Shown here piece after piece: positions 51,860 through 56,917 of a stretch of 56,917 bases of DNA. The translations under genes were made by a program, and so were the position numbers. A model generated the notes under the pieces. The model had not been told where the DNA came from and made no database searches. It was given only the letters and a program-made list of their open reading frames with translations. Numbering within the stretch: the stretch's first letter is position 1; every line of letters begins with the position of its first letter. The DNA is from UBA2210 sp036825195. Its GTDB lineage: Bacteria > Desulfobacterota > Syntrophia > Syntrophales > UBA2210. The DNA lies in NCBI GenBank assembly GCA_036825195.1, contig DAISYQ010000023.1:1-56917 (forward strand), read 5' to 3'.

Positions 51860-51884
51860 AAGCTTTAAGCTTAACTTTAAGCTT
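51860..51884. repeat. Clustered AAGCTT elements upstream of the nitronate-monooxygenase-like gene
   Basis: AAGCTT occurs at 51860, 51867 and 51879, with CTTTAAGCTT repeated twice in tandem 12 bases apart. The element recurs as AAGCTTTAAG at 54851 upstream of the acyl-CoA synthetase gene. A shared operator is possible. Confidence 0.6.
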
Positions 51885-52032
51885 TTATATCGTCTATCGC
51901 CCGGATTTGTCAAGCCATTATTCCCGGGGGAGGTCGAGTAACAGTGATGAGTACGCCGGGCTGGACTCCGCCAAAAAGGGCTGTGTGATTGCAGGAATAT
52001 GATCCGTCGCAATGATCGTACGATGTGTTTTT

Positions 52033-52803
52033 CTATTTCTTCTCTTTTTTCTGGAAGAAGCGATTTCCTGCCTGAATCAGTTCGTCCGTCTGGACCATGA
52101 TCGCCTGCTGTGCCGCTTCCCATTCGAGCATGTTGATCAATGACATGTCGAAGCTTTTCTCGAGACTGGTCTTGATCAGTGACAGTGACGTCAGGGGCTT
52201 TTGGGCCAGTTTCGTGGCCAAGGCATCCACCTCTCCGTCGAGTTTCTCGTCCGGGACGGATTTATAGATCAGACCGATTTCGGCGGCTGCTTTTCCGTCG
52301 AACCGTTCACCCAGCAATGCCAGTTCCTTGGCTTTGACCATGCCCACCAGCCGGGGCAGAAAATGCGTGCCGCCGCAATCGATAATGAGACCGTGGTGGA
52401 CAAAGACTTCCTGGAAGCGGGCGGTATCGGCCGCCACAACGAAGTCGCAGGCCAGGGCGATGTTGATACCGCCCCCGATCGCCATGCCCCTGACTTTGGC
52501 GACGATCGGTTGCGGCATCTCGCGCATGGTTCTGATCGCATGGTGGAGTTTGAGCATACCATGCTGCCAGTAGGGTGCCGGGAGGGCGGCCGTAAAGAGT
52601 TCCATGGAAGATCCGGTACTGAAGTTTCCGCCGGCACCTTCGAGAATAATCACCTTTACCGAATAATCCTCCGCAATCTCGTTCAGGGCATCCTGGAGTT
52701 CGGCGATCATGTCCAGATTCAGGGCGTTCATCATTTCGGGCCTGTTCATCATGACAGTGGCTATGGCTTCCTCTCTTGTAACGACGATCAGATTGTCAGA
52801 CAT
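52033..52803 (-). CDS. Crotonase-superfamily protein, isomerase-like active site
   Basis: The 256-residue enoyl-CoA hydratase/isomerase fold has the oxyanion-hole pieces near FSTGSSMELF and MAIGGGINIALACDF. The two glutamates of true hydratases are replaced: N114 follows GGG-I, and F134 stands where the second Glu is expected. D142 in IIDCGGTHFLPRLVG is kept, as in PaaG-type and dienoyl-CoA isomerases. A hydratase activity is therefore unlikely, and an isomerase or another crotonase reaction is more probable. ATG 52803 follows AAAGGAGAAAC. It lies between the acyl-CoA synthetase and the nitronate-monooxygenase-like gene in one direction. Confidence 0.85.
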   Translation of the reverse strand: MSDNLIVVTREEAIATVMMNRPEMMNALNLDMIAELQDALNEIAEDYSVKVIILEGAGGNFSTGSSMELFTAALPAPYWQHGMLKLHHAIRTMREMPQPIVAKVRGMAIGGGINIALACDFVVAADTARFQEVFVHHGLIIDCGGTHFLPRLVGMVKAKELALLGERFDGKAAAEIGLIYKSVPDEKLDGEVDALATKLAQKPLTSLSLIKTSLEKSFDMSLINMLEWEAAQQAIMVQTDELIQAGNRFFQKKEKK

Positions 52804-52899
52804 TGTTTCTCCTTTCGCATCATTCCATGGGACTATTGTTTTCAGATGGTACGATACCTTCCTTCCGCTTAAAAGAATTGTCTCTTTCGTATACCTTCA

Positions 52900-54465
52900 T
52901 CAGCGTTCGCCTTTATAGAGGTCTTCGTATTCCTGCTTGATCTTGTACTTCAGTACCTTCCCCACAGCGGAACGGGGCATTTCATCCAAGAAGACAATCC
53001 TTTTGGGGACCTTGAAGCCGACCATCTTGCTTTTACACAATGCTATCAGTTCCTCTTCCGTGATGGTCTCTCCCGGTTTGGGTGTTACAAAGGCGGTGAT
53101 AGCCTCGATCCAGCGTTCGTGTGGCAATCCGATTACATGAACCTCCTGTACCCGCGGATCAAGATAGATCGTTTTTTCAACCTCAATCGAAGCTACATTC
53201 TCGCCGCCGGTTTTAATCATATCTTTTTTGCGGTCTACAAAGTACACGTAGTTATCCTCATCAAGGTAGCCCACATCCCCGCTGTGAAACCAACCGTATT
53301 GAAACGCCTTTTCGTTCTCTTCGTCGTTCTTGTAATATCCTTTCATCATCGTCGGCGCTCGATAGACAAACTCGCCGATCTCACCGGGAGGCAGGAGATT
53401 ACCACTGTCGTCCATCACGCCGATTTCAACATGTACGGTAGAGTTTCCCAAGGACTTCATCTTGGTAAGCTGGTCTTCGGGTTTGAAGACCGTAACCGAA
53501 GGAGACATCTCCGTCTGGCCGAACATCAAGCTCAAGTTGGGGCAGATCTTCTCCATGATCTCTTTCAGCAGATCTTCGGGCATGACCGCGGCTATATAGG
53601 TGGCCATTCTCAGTGAAGAAAGATCGTAGTTTCCAAAATCGGGATGATCGAGCATCTGGCGGTATAGGGGCGGCAGGAGAACAATTTGGGTGATCTTCTC
53701 CCTTTCAATGCACTCCATGATCAACTTCATATCCATCTGGGGGAGGATGACAATGGTGCTCCCCACAAACAGACCCATAAGACTGTAGGCGCACGCCGCA
53801 ACATGGAACAAGGGCATGACGGCAAGCGATCTGTCACGATGTGTCGAAGGCAGATCGATGAGCACACTGCTGACGACACAGAATATATTGAGGTGGGTCA
53901 GTTGAGCCGCGCGGGGGAACCGCGTCGTTCCGCCGGTATATAACATCAGCAGGACATCGTTATCATCAATAATGACCTCCGGTTCGTCTGAAGAACCCCT
54001 CTCCAGCAAGGTGTGAAAATCTTCGAATTCGTCCGATGGCCGATTAAAGGCAATGAAATGTTTTACCGGTTCGAACTGTTCGAGTGCCTCCTTGAAGAAG
54101 GGATACAGCAGACCATCGAAAATAAACACTTCCGCTCCGGCATTATTGACGGAAAATGTCATCTCCTCCGTTTTGAAAAAGGGATTCAGCGGCAGGAATA
54201 TCATGCCAGCCTTCGCGGTACCGCAGAGGGCAATAAAAAATTCCAGACAATTCAGCGAGGTAAAGGCGATTCTGGAACCTCTTGCAAGATTCATATCCAG
54301 AAGGGTATTGGCGAACTGATTCGCTTTCTCGTTTAACTGCCGGTATGTGATCCTTTGATCACCTAATACCAGTGCCTCCTTTTTATGATACCTTCGCGTT
54401 GTTCTCCTGAGACAATCACCAAAAGCTATCCTGCGCATGAGATTTCCCGCCAACTCTTCATTCAT
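52900..54465 (-). CDS. Acyl-CoA synthetase (AMP-forming), variant P-loop
   Basis: The 521-residue ANL-superfamily ligase activates a carboxylate to acyl-AMP and then acyl-CoA. It has FGQTEMSP (A5 motif), GDVGYLDEDNYVYFVDRKKDMIK (A7-A8) and a C-terminal catalytic lysine in SAVGKVLKYKI. The P-loop reads LYTGGTTRFPRAAQLTH instead of the usual T(S/G)GTTGxPKG: the second Gly is Arg and the Lys is Arg. The N-terminal substrate pocket gives no clear specificity. ATG 54465 follows AAAGGAGGGC. It is the first gene of the operon with the crotonase and the nitronate-monooxygenase-like gene. Confidence 0.9.
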   Translation of the reverse strand: MNEELAGNLMRRIAFGDCLRRTTRRYHKKEALVLGDQRITYRQLNEKANQFANTLLDMNLARGSRIAFTSLNCLEFFIALCGTAKAGMIFLPLNPFFKTEEMTFSVNNAGAEVFIFDGLLYPFFKEALEQFEPVKHFIAFNRPSDEFEDFHTLLERGSSDEPEVIIDDNDVLLMLYTGGTTRFPRAAQLTHLNIFCVVSSVLIDLPSTHRDRSLAVMPLFHVAACAYSLMGLFVGSTIVILPQMDMKLIMECIEREKITQIVLLPPLYRQMLDHPDFGNYDLSSLRMATYIAAVMPEDLLKEIMEKICPNLSLMFGQTEMSPSVTVFKPEDQLTKMKSLGNSTVHVEIGVMDDSGNLLPPGEIGEFVYRAPTMMKGYYKNDEENEKAFQYGWFHSGDVGYLDEDNYVYFVDRKKDMIKTGGENVASIEVEKTIYLDPRVQEVHVIGLPHERWIEAITAFVTPKPGETITEEELIALCKSKMVGFKVPKRIVFLDEMPRSAVGKVLKYKIKQEYEDLYKGER

Positions 54466-55036
54466 CTTCAGCCCTCCTTTTATGGTATAGTGTCATCCAT
54501 GGATTCACTACGTTCCAACCTATTGAAGAGAACAAAACACATCATGCGGAACAGTCGCAGACTTCATTGAGGGTCAGGTAGTATCCCGATAGAGATTACC
54601 TTTTCCTGAAGCCTCTTTTTCAAATGGTACAAGGTGCATCATATGCGAAGCAAATTTATCATTCATGGATCGACTTCTCTTAATGAAATTGCATAGCTTG
54701 ACAGTTCATATGTCAGGCCATTTTTCCCCCTCCAATGATCCGCCGCACCTCCCTGGATCTGGCGACAGATACACTATGTCCCTCAATGAGGTCCCGTGAG
54801 GCGGATCAAACCATGCAATCGTGGATAGGGATATATTAAAGTGATGATTCAAGCTTTAAGTTTGCATACTATGCAATATGGGGAAAAGTCAAGCAGATTG
54901 TGCCCGTCGGGGTAATTCCGAATACGTGTGACCACACCGGACTCGAAGAAAGCAAGTACTCATATTTCTAAAGATATACGAAAAGTGAAACGATATGTCT
55001 GTGCCACTTGATCGGACGAGTATGAAAAGGGTGTCG
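54466..55036. other. 571-base gap upstream of the acyl-CoA synthetase gene
   Basis: No gene or tRNA is seen. It contains the AAGCTTTAAG element at 54851 and the 15-base palindrome at 54862-54876, which would lie about 400 bases upstream of the synthetase ATG. Confidence 0.5.
54862..54876. promoter_or_regulatory. Operator-like perfect palindrome
   Basis: TTGCATACTATGCAA is a perfect 7-1-7 palindrome, directly next to an AAGCTTTAAG element. This size fits operators of dimeric winged-helix or TetR-type regulators. No regulator gene is adjacent. Confidence 0.5.
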
Positions 55037-56326
55037 TTATGATACCCTGACCATCACATGCCGCTTTTTCCCTTTTCTCAGGAGTATCTCCCCATCATTA
55101 TTCAGATGATCGACACCTATCTTCTCGTCAAAAGTCCTGATCTGCTGCCCGTTCACATACCCACCGCCCTGTGAGAGAACCCTCCGGGCCTCACTCTTGG
55201 TCGCGCACAAATCGGCTGCATAAAAGAGTTCAAAGGCGGGAATGCCTGCGGCAAGCTCTTCCCTCGTTTTTTCGACTACGGGCATGGCGGAGATATCACG
55301 AGATATGTCGGTTCTAGGTATGGCGCTTGACGGGAACAGAGAGGATGGTATGGGTTTTAATCCGAAGGTGTTTACCGCCGCGCCCCAGGCGGCAACGGCC
55401 TCATCCTGTCCGTGGGTAATCCGTGTCGCCTCGAACGCCAGTACCGCCTTTGCCATATTCAGTTCGGCATCGGAGAGCTTCTCCGCCTCCCGTACCTCTT
55501 CCATGGGCAGCAGGGTAAAGAGGGCAAGGAATTTGACAACATCCAAATCTTCCGTGTTTATCCAGTACTGGAAATAATCATAGGGCGTGGTAAGTCCGGC
55601 GTCCAGCCAGACGGTTCCCTTTTCGGTCTTTCCCATCTTGTGTCCCTGAGAGGTGGTCAGCAGTGGGAAGGTCATTCCATAGATCTTCTTCCCTTCGAGT
55701 CTCCGGGTAAGGTCAATCCCTGCCACAATATTGCCCCACTGATCATTACCACCCATCTGAAGAATACAACCATAATTTTTGCAGAGATAATAAAAGTCGT
55801 AGGATTGCAGAAGCATGTAGTTGAACTCTATAAAGTTGAGTCCCTTTTCCAGACGCATCCGGTAGCTTTCAGCGGCAAGCATCCGGTTGACGCTGAAACA
55901 GCTCCCGATATCCCGCAGAAATTCAACATAATTGAGATCGGCCAGCCAGTCGGCATTGTTCAACAGAAGCGCATTATTTCCCCCAAAATCCAGGTACTGT
56001 GAAAGCTGTTTCTTGATGGCCTCGGCGTTCATGTCTATTTCATCACGGGTCATGATGCGGCGCATTTCGGTCTTTCCGCTCGGATCTCCTATCAGAGCGG
56101 TGCCCCCGCCAACAAGGGCGATGGGTTTGTGACCGCATTGCTGCATATGCACGAGAGACATGATCGGAACAAGGCTTCCGATGTGGAGACTCGCAGCGGT
56201 GGGATCAAAACCGATATAACAGGTGATCGTTTCTCGTCCCAGAAGATCCCGCAGGGGCTCCTCATCCGTTATTTGCTCTATAAAACCTCTCTCATGGAGT
56301 ACGTCATACGCACTTTTCCCGTTCAT
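55037..56326 (-). CDS. tyrS: Tyrosyl-tRNA synthetase
   Basis: The 429-residue class Ic synthetase has the HIGH-type motif LHIGSL within GFDPTAASLHIGSLVP, the KMSKS-type motif KMGKTEKG, QMGGNDQWGNI for tyrosine binding and a C-terminal S4 RNA-binding domain (EARRVLSQGGGYVNGQQI). It charges tRNA-Tyr. ATG 56326 is chosen over a TTG at 56335. It starts 5 bases after the stop of the YmdB-like phosphoesterase gene, so the two genes share an operon. Confidence 0.95.
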   Translation of the reverse strand: MNGKSAYDVLHERGFIEQITDEEPLRDLLGRETITCYIGFDPTAASLHIGSLVPIMSLVHMQQCGHKPIALVGGGTALIGDPSGKTEMRRIMTRDEIDMNAEAIKKQLSQYLDFGGNNALLLNNADWLADLNYVEFLRDIGSCFSVNRMLAAESYRMRLEKGLNFIEFNYMLLQSYDFYYLCKNYGCILQMGGNDQWGNIVAGIDLTRRLEGKKIYGMTFPLLTTSQGHKMGKTEKGTVWLDAGLTTPYDYFQYWINTEDLDVVKFLALFTLLPMEEVREAEKLSDAELNMAKAVLAFEATRITHGQDEAVAAWGAAVNTFGLKPIPSSLFPSSAIPRTDISRDISAMPVVEKTREELAAGIPAFELFYAADLCATKSEARRVLSQGGGYVNGQQIRTFDEKIGVDHLNNDGEILLRKGKKRHVMVRVS

Positions 56327-56331
56327 CACTC

Positions 56332-56917
56332 TCAACCTTCCATGGCCACGCTCAATCTCTCGATGGAAAGAGCTCTGCCCGTCCTGTCATCAATGTCTAT
56401 CAAAACTCCCTGAAGCCGGATATCCCCCTTTGCCACATCGAATCTGTTGGGCAGGAGGGTGAGAAATCGTTCAAGAGCCACATCTTTTTTTATACCCAGA
56501 ACCGAATCAAAGGAACCCGTCATTCCCACATCCGTTATGTACGCGGTTCCGAGGGGGAGCACCCGTTCATCCGCTGTCTGGACATGGGTGTGCGTACCCA
56601 CGACGGCGCTGACCCGTCCATCCAGAAACCAACCCAGCGCCTCCTTTTCGGATGTCGCTTCGGCGTGCATGTCAACGATGATGATATTCGTTTGATCCTT
56701 CAGCGTATCCAGTTCTCTCTCGGCAACTCGGAAGGGACAATCGAGAGGTTTCATAAAGATTCTTCCCTCAAGATTCAACACGCCCACGGGGGTCCCCAAC
56801 CTGGTGTCGAGCACCACGCTTCCCTTACCCATGGTTTTCTCAGGATAATTGGCCGGCCTGACAAGAGTCTCGTAGTCGTCAATAAAATCAATGATTTCTT
56901 TTTTGTCCCATATATGG
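56332..56917 (-). CDS. YmdB/TIGR00282-family metallophosphoesterase, 5' end cut off
   Basis: The open frame runs from the window edge to a TGA at 56332, giving 194 C-terminal residues. It starts in HIWDKKEIIDFIDD, part of the conserved GNHIWDK motif, and carries IIIVDMHAEATSEKEALG and VVGTHTHVQTADERVLPLGTAYITDVGMTG, all typical of YmdB phosphodiesterases that act on 2',3'-cyclic nucleotides. The first 60-70 residues are outside the window. It is usually found near rny or tyrS. Confidence 0.92.
   Translation of the reverse strand, partial: HIWDKKEIIDFIDDYETLVRPANYPEKTMGKGSVVLDTRLGTPVGVLNLEGRIFMKPLDCPFRVAERELDTLKDQTNIIIVDMHAEATSEKEALGWFLDGRVSAVVGTHTHVQTADERVLPLGTAYITDVGMTGSFDSVLGIKKDVALERFLTLLPNRFDVAKGDIRLQGVLIDIDDRTGRALSIERLSVAMEG

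Noticed and set aside
1..56917. CRISPR arrays, insertion sequences, tRNA or rRNA genes
   Set aside because: No regularly spaced repeats, transposase motifs, tRNA T-loop signatures or rRNA segments were seen in any gap.

Overview
The window looks like a chromosomal stretch from a strictly anaerobic Desulfobacterota (deltaproteobacterial) relative, of the Syntrophales/Desulfobacterales kind. The evidence is the combination of a six-subunit Rnf complex in the order B-C-D-G-E-A, an Flx-Hdr flavin-bifurcation cluster, two tungsten aldehyde:ferredoxin oxidoreductases, a TRAP transporter, a siroheme-decarboxylase-type regulator-like gene next to hemL (alternative haem route), and a sigma-54 enhancer-binding regulator. 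No rRNA, tRNA, CRISPR array, insertion sequence or phage gene was recognised. No dsr/apr sulfate-reduction genes are in the window, so sulfate reduction cannot be inferred.

Layout. 1-2.8 kb: nucleotide-sugar genes on the minus strand (5' end of gmd, a WlbA-WlbB type fusion, a UDP-glucuronate-epimerase-like gene without a normal start codon). 3.2-9.0 kb: haem genes (hemL, ahb), an isolated ATP synthase c-subunit gene, a release-factor-like rescue protein, an RNase Z-like hydrolase with an apparently leaderless promoter, a NusG paralogue and ribD. 9.2-10.4 kb: two more sugar genes on the plus strand. 10.8-16.8 kb: rnfBCDGEA plus apbE. 17.3-32.6 kb: a catabolic block, all on the minus strand: gabT-like aminotransferase, a TIGR04076 protein, TRAP DctPQM, two paralogous AORs flanking a PAS/sigma-54 activator, an iron alcohol dehydrogenase, a UraA/SulP-like permease of unknown substrate and a PuuR-like XRE-cupin regulator. 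33.2-42.5 kb: hdrA-mvhD/flxD-flxC-hdrC-hdrB-flxB-flxA, where HdrA is a 1479-residue protein made of two HdrA units with a GltD/NfnB-like unit inserted into the first. 42.6-50.7 kb: engB, a CLC antiporter with CBS domains, a LytTR/LytS two-component pair next to cstA, and a small exported protein. 50.7-54.5 kb: an acyl-CoA synthetase, crotonase and nitronate-monooxygenase-like operon. 55.0-56.9 kb: tyrS and the 3' part of a YmdB-type phosphoesterase.

How the genes may work together (inference). An amino acid or amine is imported by the TRAP system or the permease and transaminated by the GabT-like enzyme to a semialdehyde. AOR oxidises the aldehyde with ferredoxin, or the iron alcohol dehydrogenase reduces it. 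Reduced ferredoxin and NADH are then balanced by Rnf (ion pumping) and by Flx-Hdr (electron bifurcation). The strongest single novelty candidate is the giant HdrA-GltD-HdrA protein with its own promoter and operator-like palindrome. A sigma-54 promoter with correct -24/-12 spacing lies in front of the first AOR gene.
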